A stretch of 64,000 bases of DNA, taken from contig CAUYUJ010015724.1 of NCBI GenBank assembly GCA_963575745.1, positions 179,277-243,276 on the forward strand, given 5' to 3'. Below are positions 31,284-41,985 of the stretch, piece by piece. A program made the translations under genes and the position numbers. This DNA comes from Prorocentrum cordatum (taxonomy: Eukaryota > Sar > Dinophyceae > Prorocentrales > Prorocentraceae). The notes under the pieces are model-generated. The model was not told the origin of the DNA. It did not search any database and worked only from the letters and a program-made list of their open reading frames with translations. Position 1 is the first letter of the stretch. Each line of letters begins with the position of its first letter.

Positions 31284-33175
31284 CCGTCCGGAAACGGTGC
31301 CGGAGGCCGCTCTGGGCTCCTCTGGGCATCCCCCCCGGGGCCCGTTTTGTGAGGATGTCTCAGGCGAGGGCGCCGGTTTGGGATTCGTCACCGGATCCAG
31401 CGGATCCAGCGGATCCGTCCGGAAACGGTGCCGGAGGCCGCTCTGGGCTCCTCTGGGCATCCCCCCCGGGGCCCGTTTTGTGAGGATGTCTCAGGCGAGG
31501 GCGCCGGTTTGGGATTCGTCACCGGATCCAGCGGATCCAGCGGATCCAGCGGATCCGTCCGGAAACGGTGCCGGAGGCCGCTCTGGGCTCCTCTGGGCAT
31601 CCCCCCCGGGGCCCGTTTTGTGAGGATGTCTCAGGCGAGGGCGCCGGTTTGGGATTCGTCACCGGATCCAGCGGATCCAGCGGATCCGTCCGGAAACGGT
31701 GCCGGAGGCCGCTCTGGGCTCCTCTGGGCATCCCCCCCGGGGCCCGTTTTGTGAGGATGTCTCAGGCGAGGGCGCCGGTTTGGGATTCGTCACCGGATCC
31801 AGCGGATCCAGCGGATCCGTCCGGAAACGGTGCCGGAGGCCGCTCTGGGCTCCTCTGGGCATCCCCCCCGGGGCCCGTTTTGTGAGGATGTCTCAGGCGA
31901 GGGCGCCGGTTTGGGATTCGTCGGATCCCGGATCCAGCGGATCCAGCGGATCCGTCCGGAAACGGTGCCGGAGGCCGCTCTGGGCTCCTCTGGGCATCCC
32001 CCCCGGGGCCCGTTTTGTGAGGATGTCTCAGGCGAGGGCGCCGGTTTGGGATTCGTCACCGGATCCAGCGGATCCAGCGGATCCGTCCGGAAACGGTGCC
32101 GGAGGCCGCTCTGGGCTCCTCTGGGCATCCCCCCCGGGGCGCCGTTTTGTGAGGATGTCTCAGGCGAGGGCGCCGGTTTGGGATTCGTCACCGGATCCAG
32201 CGGATCCAGCGGATCCGTCCGGAAACGGTGCCGGAGGCCGCTCTGGGCTCCTCTGGGCATCCCCCCCGGGGCCCGTTTTGTGAGGATGTCTCAGGCGAGG
32301 GCGCCGGTTTGGGATTCGTCACCGGATCCAGCGGATCCAGCGGATCCGTCCGGAAACGGTGCCGGAGGCCGCTCTGGGCTCCTCTGGGCATCCCCCCCGG
32401 GGCCCGTTTTGTGAGGATGTCTCAGGCGAGGGCGCCGGTTTGGGATTCGTCACCGGATCCAGCGGATCCAGCGGATCCGTCCGGAAACGGTGCCGGAGGC
32501 CGCTCTGGGCTCCTCTGGGCATCCCCCCCGGGGCCCGTTTTGTGAGGATGTCTCAGGCGAGGGCGCCGGTTTGGGATTCGTCACCGGATCCAGCGGATCC
32601 AGCGGATCCGTCCGGAAACGGTGCCGGAGGCCGCTCTGGGCTCCTCTGGGCATCCCCCCCGGGGCCCGTTTTGTGAGGATGTCTCAGGCGAGGGCGCCGG
32701 TTTGGGATTCGTCACCGGATCCAGCGGATCCAGCGGATCCGTCCGGAAACGGTGCCGGAGGCCGCTCTGGGCTCCTCTGGGCATCCCCCCCGGGGCCCGT
32801 TTTGTGAGGATGTCTCAGGCGAGGGCGCCGGTTTGGGATTCGTCACCGGATCCAGCGGATCCAGCGGATCCGTCCGGAAACGGTGCCGGAGGCCGCTCTG
32901 GGCTCCTCTGGGCATCCCCCCCGGGGCCCGTTTTGTGAGGATGTCTCAGGCGAGGGCGCCGGTTTGGGATTCGTCACCGGATCCAGCGGATCCAGCGGAT
33001 CCAGCGGATCCGTCCGGAAACGGTGCCGGAGGCCGCTCTGGGCTCCTCTGGGCATCCCCCCCGGGGCCCGTTTTGTGAGGATGTCTCAGGCGAGGGCGCC
33101 GGTTTGGGATTCGTCACCGGATCCAGCGGATCCAGCGGATCCGTCCGGAAACGGTGCCGGAGGCCGCTCTGGGCT
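31284..33175 (+). repeat. 131-bp tandem array, 15 unit starts
   Basis: GTCCGGAAAC starts at 31286, 31417, 31557, 31688, 31819, 31954, 32085, 32217, 32348, 32479, 32610, 32741, 32872, 33012 and 33143. Most spacings are 131 bp; two are 140 bp from one extra 9-bp ATCCAGCGG sub-unit, one is 135 and one 132. Units are otherwise virtually identical. 131 is not divisible by three, so the repeated open frames are not one protein. Confidence 0.98.
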
Positions 33176-33478
33176 CGTGCTCTTCGCGCCGGGGGTGAGG
33201 ATGGCGTGACTTCCACAGAAACTCCCTCAAATAAGTTGGATGGAGGCTTGTGGCAGGCAGGGCCGGTGGCGTCCACATTTCTCATCGTACCTCAGACTGC
33301 TGTGTGAGACGGGCACTTGCGGATTTGGGTGAGGGGGCGAGTGAGTAATCCGAAAGGGGCCGCTTAGGACAGCAAGGGGCGCTGGGGTTTCCCAATCCTT
33401 CTCCGGAGGTTTTCGGCTCAGAGGCCAAAGGGCGAGTTTGGCTCAAGCGCTTTCGGCGGCAAGGCGGAGGAAGAAGCA
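33176..33478. other. Unassigned sequence upstream of recombinase remnant
   Basis: No gene is seen. It may include the left part of the recombinase-bearing element. Confidence 0.45.
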
Positions 33479-35317
33479 ATGTCTGAGCACACACCCGTCC
33501 TGTCGCCGAGACTGCAAGCATGTGTGCCCACAGGGGTACCAGAGACGGCGGTTTTAGAACAGTCTTTGGTGACGAAGAACCTCCGTTCGACTCTCAGAGT
33601 GCATAGCTGGTTTGATTCATCAGAAGACGCTGTGGCAGAGTTGGGCGGTGAAACCCAGTGTAGCCCGGCAGTGGCCAGGGAATTCGATGCACGTGTAGAT
33701 CGAAATGCTTCTGCGGCCGTCAGGGGACATGCTCGTGCAGCGTTGGCTGGGGGAGAGCGAGTCCTTCGTGGCCCCATGCAAACATTGGCAGAGCCCGCGA
33801 CCAATTGTGGAGAATTACCGTTGGTAAGTGTTTGTCCTCTGCTTTTCCTGGGAGGAAGACGCGAAACGTGGGAACGATGGAACAAAGCTGGCAAGACCGA
33901 GAGACAGCAGAGCTGGCCAGGCAGGTTGGGTTAGTGCTCGATTTCGCCTTCCACATTGGGGTCGCATCGCCGAGACTCAGGGGATGGGTCTTCAAAGGCC
34001 CCAGCTGTGAAGATCAATCGGCTCTCTTGCAGCCTGTGGTGGTCAGAAGGGCTTCCGTGGCGGCGTCAGTGCGACCCCCTGCGGAACCTGGCGCAGCTGC
34101 AGAAATTGGCAGAGGCGGCCAGGCTTCAGCCATGGTCGCTGGATGCAACTGATGTCGCGCTGTTTCTCCGCGACGCCCGCGGTAGAGGGCCGTCTGTGCC
34201 CAAAAACATAATTTGCGTCGCTGGTGCGGGCGAGAGGTATTCCAGTTCTCGTGGCCGTTGGAGGACCCGCTGGTCGAGGCCCAGATATGCATGTCAAGCA
34301 AGCAGACAGAGGAGCAACGGCAGAAAACGACCCGCTAACGAGGGTCATCGTCGATTGCCTTCTGAGCAATTTCTTTCTGGCAGCGGAAGCACGCGACGCA
34401 ACAATTGTAATCGCTATTGGGCTTGCGTTGGCGCTGACGTTTGGTTGCCTTCGTTGGGCAGACCTACAGAGGTCCACGTCCTGCAATATGTCGCGGGACG
34501 CGCTGCACACAGAAACGTGGAGGTCAAAGAAGAAAATCTGCAAAATTCCGTGGGCCGCCCCGCGGAGGGATTGGCACGGGCGCGACTGGAGCGGACAGTT
34601 TCACGGCGCCGTGGCCCGTCACGTGGATCTTGCTGAAGCGGACTTTATCGTGCCAGCGATGGCGGTGGAGTTTGGCACGATAGTCGCTTTGAACCCAGTG
34701 CGCCCGGAGAAATATTCTGGCGCGCTGAATGTCATGAGGCGGGTGCCGCGCGCTTTCGGCGGCGTGGAAAACACCGCCGAGCGGTCACTGCACAGCCCGA
34801 GATTTTTCTTCCCAGCGCTTGCCGGCCAGCTTCGCTTCCCCATGGGGGAGCGCCGGACATTGGGAAGGTGGGGCTTCGGCTCGGGAACGCTCGCGCGCAA
34901 TGTGTAGCTGAATTGCTTCTCAAGTATGACAGCGGGGCGCGTCCGAGATGGGTTTTGGCCGGCGCGGGATTTTGAAGTCCAGAACCGCGCGCACATTCAA
35001 AGGCGGCTGCGGCGCCTGCTGTAAGGCAGACGGTGTTAGCGAACCGCGCTACGCCAGAACGTAATCTGGCGCTCAACAAGAGCAGCATGATGTTGCGCTG
35101 CCGGTGCGAAGAAGAGCCGCGCCGCACGAGCTGCTCATTCTGGTGGGCACGGTCACGGGCGCCAGTAAAAGCGATTCGGGGGGCACTTGGCGATTGCGAA
35201 GATCGGCTCGTCAGGTGCGAGCGCTGCTGGGGTAAAACCTCCGGCGGCGTCCCGCAGTGGTCTCGGCCGCAATCCTCCGGCGAAGAGGAGGGGGCGTCGC
35301 TTGTCATGGTGTTTTGA
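33479..35317 (+). pseudogene. Decayed tyrosine recombinase (YR retroelement type)
   Basis: Tyrosine recombinases cut and rejoin DNA through a catalytic Tyr, and DIRS-like elements use them for integration. The best frame is 34224-34907. ALALTFGCLRWADLQRS carries the candidate first catalytic Arg (codon at 34452), RSKKK the Lys region, HSPR the HxxR box (34791-34802), and RRTLGRWG follows. Upstream, 33956-34210 reads SLDATDVALFLRDARG, typical of the N-terminal SAM-like domain. The region 34213-34338 is in a third frame, with FSWPLEDPLVEAQ. At 34904 the frame shifts again to VAELLLKYDSG, and no Tyr codon remains where the nucleophile is expected. RCEEEPRRTSCSFWW and RCERCWG near 35100-35230 may be a Cys-rich tail. 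At least three frameshifts mark it as dead. Family assignment rests on remembered motifs. Confidence 0.65.
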
Positions 35318-35366
35318 AAACATGCAGGATTACATACGCGGGTGCAGCAGTTCTGTTGATTCGCTG

Positions 35367-35615
35367 TGTTGAAGTCCCAGGAATGGCGTCTGGCAGAATT
35401 CAGGACTGTCAAGACGCAACAGTCAGGTTGATCCGTGGCGTCGGAATCCCGAAAACATTGTTTTGGCATGCTTCAGGGTCTTCCAACGGATGTCTTCCAA
35501 AGGGGCAGTTCCTTCAATGGAAATGAACCGCCGTAGGGGCCTATGAAGAGGGAGTTTAGAGGGAGGGTTTATTCCAACATCGTTGGTGACTCTTGGGTTT
35601 ACACTGGTCCTCCTT
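35367..35615 (+). repeat. GTTGAAGTCCCAGGAA dispersed repeat, copy 1
   Basis: Matches 44617-44866: GTCAAGACGCAA, GTTGATCCGTGGCGTCGGA, TGGAAATGAACC, GGGCCTATGAAGAGG, GGGTTTATTCCAACATCGTT, TCTTGGGTTTACACTGGTCC. Both copies run directly into a CTC microsatellite. Confidence 0.88.
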
Positions 35616-35844
35616 CTCCTCCTCCTCCTCCTCCTTCTCCTCCTCCTCCTCCTCCTCCCCCTCCGTGACTCGGTGGGCGTTGGGCGTTGGGACGGGTTCG
35701 TCAGTCGTCCCCCTCGCCCCAGGGGGTCGGCTATACTCGCACGAGTTAGGGTGACCCTTCGCCGGAGCGACCCCCGATGCGGGCTCCCGGGGCCACCCCC
35801 CAGCACTGGCCTTCACGCTCGGTTGCCCCTTCCCTCTGGGGCGT

Positions 35845-36003
35845 CCCCCTCCTCCTCCTCCTCCTCCTCCTCCTCCTCCTCCTCCTCCTGGAGGAGGGAG
35901 GGAGGAGGGGGAGGAGGAGGAGGAGGAGGAGGAGGAGGAGGAGGAGGAGGAGGAGGAGGAGGAGGAGGAGGGGGAGGAGGAGGAGGAGGGGGAGGAGGAG
36001 CAC
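35845..36003. repeat. CTC run joined to GGA run, inverted
   Basis: CTC triplets (35845-35888) meet GGA triplets (35889-36002) at CCTCCTGGAGGAGG. The junction is a perfect inverted repeat with about 40 bp of possible stem. Confidence 0.95.
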
Positions 36004-38009
36004 CTGTCCCCATCCCCGCGTGGTTCACGGGACAATTCTGGCCTCCGGCGGCCGTTCGGGGCGATTCGGACACTTTTCCGGAATACCCTCGACGGGGTGC
36101 AGCCGATGGAGACCACCCCGGGCCCTCAAAAAGTGGTCGAACAGCGTCGAACATTTCCAGCCCGCCAGCCTCCCCCCGTGACGTTGCCCCGCTGCCCCGT
36201 TTAGAGCCGCGCACAAAGTCCAGGCGTCCCAGATGGGGTCCGAGTAGATGGGGTCGGAGGATCGCGCCGATGCTTCGGCGATGCGGCTCGATGCGGAGTC
36301 CGATGTACACCACGCCGACGGCGCCGATGCATTGTCGGCGTCGCAATGCATCGACGATGCGGCGCGATCCTCCCAACCCATTTTCTCGAAACAGGTCACT
36401 CTTGCCCAGGGCCACCCCTGCGTGTGGCCGACACGGGGCTGAGGGCGATAGCGGCCTCTCGGCTGGCATCCAGCGCGGGAGCGTCGGCCGAGCCAACGGC
36501 GGGGGGGGCACCGCGCCCGTATTTTTTGCAGGATGGCGGGGCGGGGCCTCCCATCGGCGGCGCACCCAGGGGGGCAGTTCGACGTCTGTTGCCGTGCACG
36601 TCGGTTCGCGGAGGCTTTCCAGCCTCGGGGTGCTCTCCAGCAGGGGTGCCCGCATCGTCCCGAGCGGCCGCTGGAGACCCGAGCCACGGCAAGAGAACCG
36701 AAGGCTCCTCGCCCGCCAGGCGACTCAACGAAGTCGCGCCAGCCTGAGGCCCTTCTTTCCCAGTTTGAGGTGTCTGGGGAATGCTACTGCTTCGGGGCCC
36801 GCAGGGATCTGGTCTTCCGAGACGGTCCTCAGGGCCAGTCTCGTTTGCCCAGGCTCAAGAGAGCAGCGTGCGCTGTGCTACTGTTCACGCCATAACCTGC
36901 TTGACTTCCCTCCATGCCAACGTGAGAGTGTGTTACAGTCAACCCGCAGAGTAAGGATGGGCAACCTTTCCAAGGGTACCCTTGCATATTTGCCTCCTCG
37001 GTCCATCCTTGGGCACTTTCGTTGGCCGCGCTCCGCTCGAAAAGCTTCGAAATGGGCGTCCAAGGCCCTTGCATCCTTATCTCGCATCCTTGCCATACGG
37101 GTTGACTATAGGTCTGACGACCAGTGCATAAGTCGATTGAGGAATTCGGTTGTCGCCCGCGAGTACGTCCTTCCACTGTAACTTGTTGGCGCCCTCCCAG
37201 CATCGTTTCAGAGCCCCGCCATGCTTCTGGCTTGTTGGCCCTCCTGCCACCATCACTTCTGGGCCCTGCCATCCCCTCCCACTCGGGCTTGTTGACTCCC
37301 CTGTCCATCTTCTAGCATGGGTATTTACCCATCACTTGTTGAAAGTAGGCAGGTCATGTCGACCCCCAGGTTCCATTCTAGTTCAGCCGCAATCGTACGG
37401 TGTTCCGTGTTCTGTTCTTTTAACAGGACGGGCGGAAATCTTGTCTATTTTCAACGCCGTCCTACTTCGTAGTTCTACCAATGTTTTCCGACCGATGGGT
37501 AGCTCCGCACGCTTGCGCGCGCGGTCCAACAGGTTTCGTTCCGCGTGGTGCTGTTGCTGTCTCGCCTGTGGCGACGTCTGCGCGGCGCGTCATTCTCTCG
37601 ATCGTCGACGCTCGGCCACTCTTGTTGCCTTGCCCCTTCCCTGTCGCGCCAGAGAGGTTCCTGCGTGAGATCTACGCCCTCCATCAGTGCCCTGAGGACG
37701 ATCACCTGGTCTCTGGGGCATCATGAATCTACGGGTTGGGGTGTGCCTCCTCCTCCCCCGCCTGCTCGCAGGAGGGGGGGAACAGGGAAAGGAAGGAGGA
37801 GAAGAGGGAGACGAGGAGGGACGCAGGACGGGATAGAGGCGGGATGGGGGGGAAGGAGAGAAAAGGTATGATAGGGGGCGAGGAGGAATGAGAGAGGGAG
37901 GGCGAGGAGGGAGGAGGGGAGGAGAGGTATGATAGGGGCGAGGAGGAAGGAGGGAGGAGGAAGAGGAGATGGAGGAGGGAGGGAGGAGGGGGAGAAGAGG
38001 TATGATGGG
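36004..38009. other. No supported gene
   Basis: Several long overlapping frames, for example 36025-36687 minus and 35583-37181 plus, show no domain. 37740-38010 is GA-rich with GGTATGATAGGGGCGAGGAG repeated three times (37866, 37928, 38000), followed by GGA at 38012-38045. Confidence 0.55.
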
Positions 38010-38239
38010 GGCGAGGAGGAGGAGGAGGAGGAGGAGGAGGAGGAGTGAGCTGGGCGAGCACGGCAACTACGGGACCAACCCCACGATGCCGGCGGACGCC
38101 ACCATGGCGACAATTTCTGCTCGTCCCGCCCCTCGCCACGGGAGGCTGTGCCTCAAGCCCGCCGGCTTCGCGTCGCCCGCACGCCAGTCACGGACGGCAC
38201 GAGGCGAAGTTTGCATGGCTTTCCCAGTACCCACCCCAG

Positions 38240-38747
38240 AACACACACACACACACACACACACACGCCAACGCGCGCGCGCGCTCGCGCCCACACGCAC
38301 ACATATACTGACCCCACACACACACGTAACTTTTTTGGCGTCGCGGCCTTTCGCGCAGCGTTGAGACGAAGAAGGTCGCCGAGCTGAAAGCGGGAAACGC
38401 GCGCGCGGCTGGCCCACCCAGAAGCCAGGGACGGGGATCCACCCCTGGGGGATCAAACGCGTCATACGCAAACCCGGGGCAGTTCGGGGGGAGGTACGCG
38501 GGGAAAGGACGAGGGGGTGCCGAAGGGCCAGTACCGACAGTGCAGGCCAGACAAGGCGAGGCGCAGAGGCGGCGGATAAGGCGACGCACGCACGAACGCA
38601 CGCACACAAACACACACACACACACACACATACACACACACGAGCACACGAACACATTCGCACACACAAACACACACACACACACGCGCACACACAAGCA
38701 CACACACACACGAGCACACACGCACACACAAACAAACAAACACACAC

Positions 38748-38813
<66 letters not shown>

Positions 38814-38855
38814 GCACAAACACAAACACACACACACACACACACACTTCGGGGG
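38240..38855 (+). repeat. CA microsatellites
   Basis: Short CA run at 38240-38320 and a long compound CA/CACG/CAAA run at 38600-38850. The minus strand gives a Cys/Val artefact frame. Confidence 0.95.
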
Positions 38856-39470
38856 GAGGAACCAGCGTCGCACTCTATCGATCTCACTACCCATCTCACT
38901 ATCAATATCACTGCCGATCTCATTATCGATCTCACTATCGCTCTCACGATCGATCTCACTATCGATCTCACTATCGATCTAACTGGCGATCGTACGATCG
39001 ATCTCGCTATCGATCTCACTATCCATCTCCCTCGATCGATCTCGTTCGAACGATCTCACTATCGATCTCACTGTCGATCGTAGAATCGATTAAACAATCG
39101 ATCTCACCATCGATCGCACTATCGATTTCGCAATCGATCGCGCTAGCGATCTCACTATCGATTTCAAAAATCGATATCACTAGCCATCGCACCATCGATG
39201 TCACAATCGATCGCACTATCGATCTCACTATCGGTCGCACTATCGGTCTCATTGCGGGACACCGGCGGGACATCCGAGGCAACACCCAGCCTCAGCCAGA
39301 CAACCCGCGGGGGGGAGGTCCGATGGCCCGGCGGCGCCCTAGCCAGAGGAGGGTTGATTCCCTTCGCCCGCCCACGCAGCAACGCTTTGCATGCACGACA
39401 CGAACACGAAACCGAAACTGATTTCCTGGTTGGGGGTTCCCCGTTTCACTGCAACCTCACCCACCCTCAC
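38856..39470 (+). repeat. Duplicated module 1, with 12-bp CTATCGATCTCA satellite
   Basis: GGAGGAACCAGCGTC at 38856 opens about 30 irregular units of CTATCGATCTCA (38870-39255). Then come GCGGGACACCGGCGGGACA, GGCCCGGCGGCGCCCTAGCC, and CCGTTTCACTGCAACCTCAC ending near 39470. 39868-40222 repeats the same order with a much shorter CGATCTC block. Confidence 0.93.
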
Positions 39471-39514
39471 TTCCGATACATCTATAAATATATTATACCG
39501 GAGAAAAACCCAAT

Positions 39515-39785
39515 CAGGGCTCTAGGGCTAGGGGGCTATAGGGCTATTGAGCTACAGGGCTATAGAGCTATAGGGCTATAGAGTTGTAGGGCTATAGGGC
39601 TATTGGGCTATAGGGCTATAGGGCTTAGGGCTATAGGGCTAGCACCCCCAGGCATCCCCGGGCACGCCCGGGCACGCCCGGGCACCAGAGCACCCGGGCA
39701 CCCAGGCACCCGGGCATCCCCGGGCACCCCCCGGGCACCCGTGCCCCGGGCACCCCCGGGCACCCGGGCACCCGGGCGTGCAGCG
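39515..39785 (+). repeat. GGGCTATA and CACCCGGG short repeats
   Basis: GGGCTATAGGGCTAT and GAGCTATAG words at 39520-39645, then GGGCACCCGGGCACCC words at 39655-39780. They lie between the two duplicated modules. Confidence 0.93.
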
Positions 39786-39865
39786 AAAATCGGCGACAAA
39801 TTTAACCTAACCAGAGGCAAGCTCTGATTGGGGAATATAGATATACCCTTCGGGTGCTAAAGAGG

Positions 39866-40222
39866 TTGGAGGAACCAGCGTCTCTCTCAATCGACATCAC
39901 TACAGATACCACCATCGATCTCGCTCTCAAGATCGATCTCACTGTCGATCTCATTACGGGACACCGACGGGACACCGGCGGGACACCGGCGGGACACCGA
40001 CGGGACACCGACGGGACACCCAGGGCCACCGCCGCCCAACTCGACGGGGGGTGGGTGGGCGGTCTTTTGGCCCGGCGGCGCCCTAGCCAGAGGAGGGTCC
40101 ATTCTTCCTGCCCGCCCACGCAGCTCCGCCTCGCCCGCACGCACGACATGAAGACGAAACCAAAACCGATTCCTTGTTGGGGGCTTCTCCGTTTCACTGC
40201 AACCTCACCGCCTCACCTCCGA
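39866..40222 (+). repeat. Duplicated module 2
   Basis: GGAGGAACCAGCGTC, a short CGATCTCACTGTCGATCTCA block, GGGACACCGGC repeated six times (39957-40022), GGCCCGGCGGCGCCCTAGCC, and TTCACTGCAACCTCAC near 40195. It ends immediately upstream of the membrane-protein gene. Confidence 0.9.
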
Positions 40223-40239
40223 TCAGGAATTCGGGGGCG

Positions 40240-40484
40240 ACGTTTTGCCTTGGGAGAGGGAGGCTCGTCGACAGGACCTTGGCGCCATCCCGGACATCTT
40301 GGAGTGGAGTTGGACCGGGATGGAGAAGTACATTTCTTTGCGTCGTTTATTAACCAGTGGTGCTCCGTTGCTGGTCGCTCAAGTTTTGTCGGTTTCGCAA
40401 AGCTTAGGTTTTCTTGCGCGTCTTTGAGGAGCAGTCTTCCCAGCCTGGCGGCGCCAGCGCCAGGCGAGAATTGCCACGTTCACC
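40240..40484 (+). promoter_or_regulatory. 5' region of membrane-protein gene
   Basis: Between module 2 and the ATG. Possible AG acceptor sites follow T-rich stretches at about 40358, 40399 and 40432. In a dinoflagellate one of these could receive a trans-spliced leader; that is inference. No TATA-like box is evident. Confidence 0.25.
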
Positions 40485-41840
40485 ATGGACAGTCTGTGTG
40501 ATAAGTTCTTCCAGTTCTTCTCCAAGTGGTACACCCCTCAGACATTGGTTATCATTGATTGGCGCGTGGGGTTCCTTTCTTGGGCGCTACGACTGTCCAT
40601 ATTCGGATACATGTTCTACGAGATATGGGTTGAGAAGAAGTACCGCCTGGCTGATGTGCCAACAGCCTTCCCAGTTTTTTGGTTTGAGGCTGGTAGTTCG
40701 TTGGAGTTACATAGCTCACACAACAGTAGTAGCAATTTTTGTGGCAATTCAGATTACGATTATTGGTATGTCAACGATTCGACTTCGTACTGGATAGAGC
40801 AGAACTCGGGCTGTGTGTCGCCATCGATGGGCCAGATGGTTACCCGAGAGGCACAAAGCGCTTTCGTGACCACATACATGAAGCAGTTGCATATCAAGAC
40901 CGGGGCTTGTTCAGGTGCGCAGACAGCGTGCGAGTTTGCGGGCAGTGGGCTCAGTGGCAGAGACCAGGAAGACACCGTTGTCACCAGCCCCACTGGCGAC
41001 ACGACGTGCACCTGCAGCAAGCTGAGCGACTATTTCGTGCTCGGCGCAGACAATTTGCAGTTATGGTTTGACCATTCTTTCCAGTCAAGAACCGAGCAGT
41101 GGTCCGTTTCCGGGTCCACCAAGAGAGAGGGTTCCACCGAGTTCGAGAGGAGCATCACGACGTGCGTCAAAAAGTGCGGCAAGCGTGACGCTCAGACAGG
41201 TCAGCGACATTGCAATGACGGTTGCCATTGGGAATTCCAGCCAGGTAAGTCTATGAACGCTTCAATTTCCGAGTGGCTTTCCGTGGCGGGTCATTCTCTC
41301 GACGAGAGGTTGGAGGGAGTCGTGAAACCGAGTCAGCACGACAACCAGCGACCATATCGACGGATGGTGGGTGCTAGATTGATGTTCTATTTGAGGTACG
41401 AGGGTGACGTGGAAGACACCAGTAGGCCTTTCAAGTGCGAGATCGAGGTTGACGTTGTGGATGATTGGACTAGCCTTGGTTCCGAAATCACCTATGCAGC
41501 GTACGGAGGGCCCTTCGGGGACAATGAGTTTTACGACCAGTACAGGCGCGGAATCATGGTACAGTTCTTCCCCACTGGCCATGTGTACAAGGCTGACCCA
41601 TATACGCTGATCATGACGATCATCGCAGGTCTTGTCATGCTCGGCGTCGCTAATTTCGTCACGGGATTGGTTGCGTTCTACTGCCTGAAGGAGAGCACCA
41701 TGTACTCAAGAGGCTTACGCCATTCCACCGACCCCAGACAACGAACAAAATTGATGGAGGTCTTCAGGTTGATTCAGAAATTGCAATCCTCCCTGTTCGG
41801 CATGAGCGGCGTGTGTCTAAGGGCCGTGGAGGTGCGTTGA
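40485..41840 (+). CDS. Two-pass membrane protein, P2X-receptor-like
   Basis: A 451-residue protein, complete from an ATG in strong context (CACCATGG) to TGA. Predicted layout: short cytoplasmic N-terminus, helix 1 at about 28-48, ectodomain of about 320 residues, helix 2 at about 373-400, cytoplasmic tail. WVEKKY after helix 1 and YRRGIMVQFFPTG before helix 2 resemble P2X receptors (EKGY and AYGIR-like positions), ATP-gated cation channels of the plasma membrane or vacuole. The ectodomain has 11 Cys (86, 110, 142, 149, 175, 177, 227, 231, 243, 247, 318) and N-glycosylation sites at 80, 98 and 258. The P2X NFR motif and the YxxxK tail motif are not seen, so function is unproven; another protist two-helix channel or receptor family is possible. 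The frame may run past its stop: GAG-GTGCGT at 41829-41837 is a plausible splice donor. It is the only long non-repetitive frame in the window. Confidence 0.75.
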   Translation: MDSLCDKFFQFFSKWYTPQTLVIIDWRVGFLSWALRLSIFGYMFYEIWVEKKYRLADVPTAFPVFWFEAGSSLELHSSHNSSSNFCGNSDYDYWYVNDSTSYWIEQNSGCVSPSMGQMVTREAQSAFVTTYMKQLHIKTGACSGAQTACEFAGSGLSGRDQEDTVVTSPTGDTTCTCSKLSDYFVLGADNLQLWFDHSFQSRTEQWSVSGSTKREGSTEFERSITTCVKKCGKRDAQTGQRHCNDGCHWEFQPGKSMNASISEWLSVAGHSLDERLEGVVKPSQHDNQRPYRRMVGARLMFYLRYEGDVEDTSRPFKCEIEVDVVDDWTSLGSEITYAAYGGPFGDNEFYDQYRRGIMVQFFPTGHVYKADPYTLIMTIIAGLVMLGVANFVTGLVAFYCLKESTMYSRGLRHSTDPRQRTKLMEVFRLIQKLQSSLFGMSGVCLRAVEVR

Positions 41841-41914
41841 CCAGATCGGATCTTCCCTGGAGGGTACAAACCTGGAGAACCGAGAGGGGACGTGTATCAG
41901 GGGAACCAGCAGTT

Positions 41915-41985
41915 ATCGAAGACGCTTCCGGTGAGTCACCGCCGCCCCCTGCCTTTCGGAACCGCCTGCGTCGTGAAATGTTGAG
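41915..41985 (+). repeat. IEDAxGESPPPPAF cassette, divergent copy
   Basis: ATCGAAGACGCTTCCGGTGA followed by GTCACCGCCGCCCCCTGCC encodes IEDASGESPPPPAF in frame with 41813-42487. Relatives lie at 45153, 50346, 51908 and 53395. Against the 53395 copy, three of four differences in the first 42 bp are synonymous. Confidence 0.7.

Noticed and set aside
31284-33175. CRISPR array
   Set aside because: No unique spacers: whole 131-bp units are identical. The context is eukaryotic.
31284-33209. Series of overlapping 105- to 194-residue proteins in the 131-bp array
   Set aside because: The unit length is not a multiple of three, so each frame ends after about one to two units. The sequence is a satellite.
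38188-39019. Cys/Val-rich protein, minus strand
   Set aside because: Translation of CA microsatellites.
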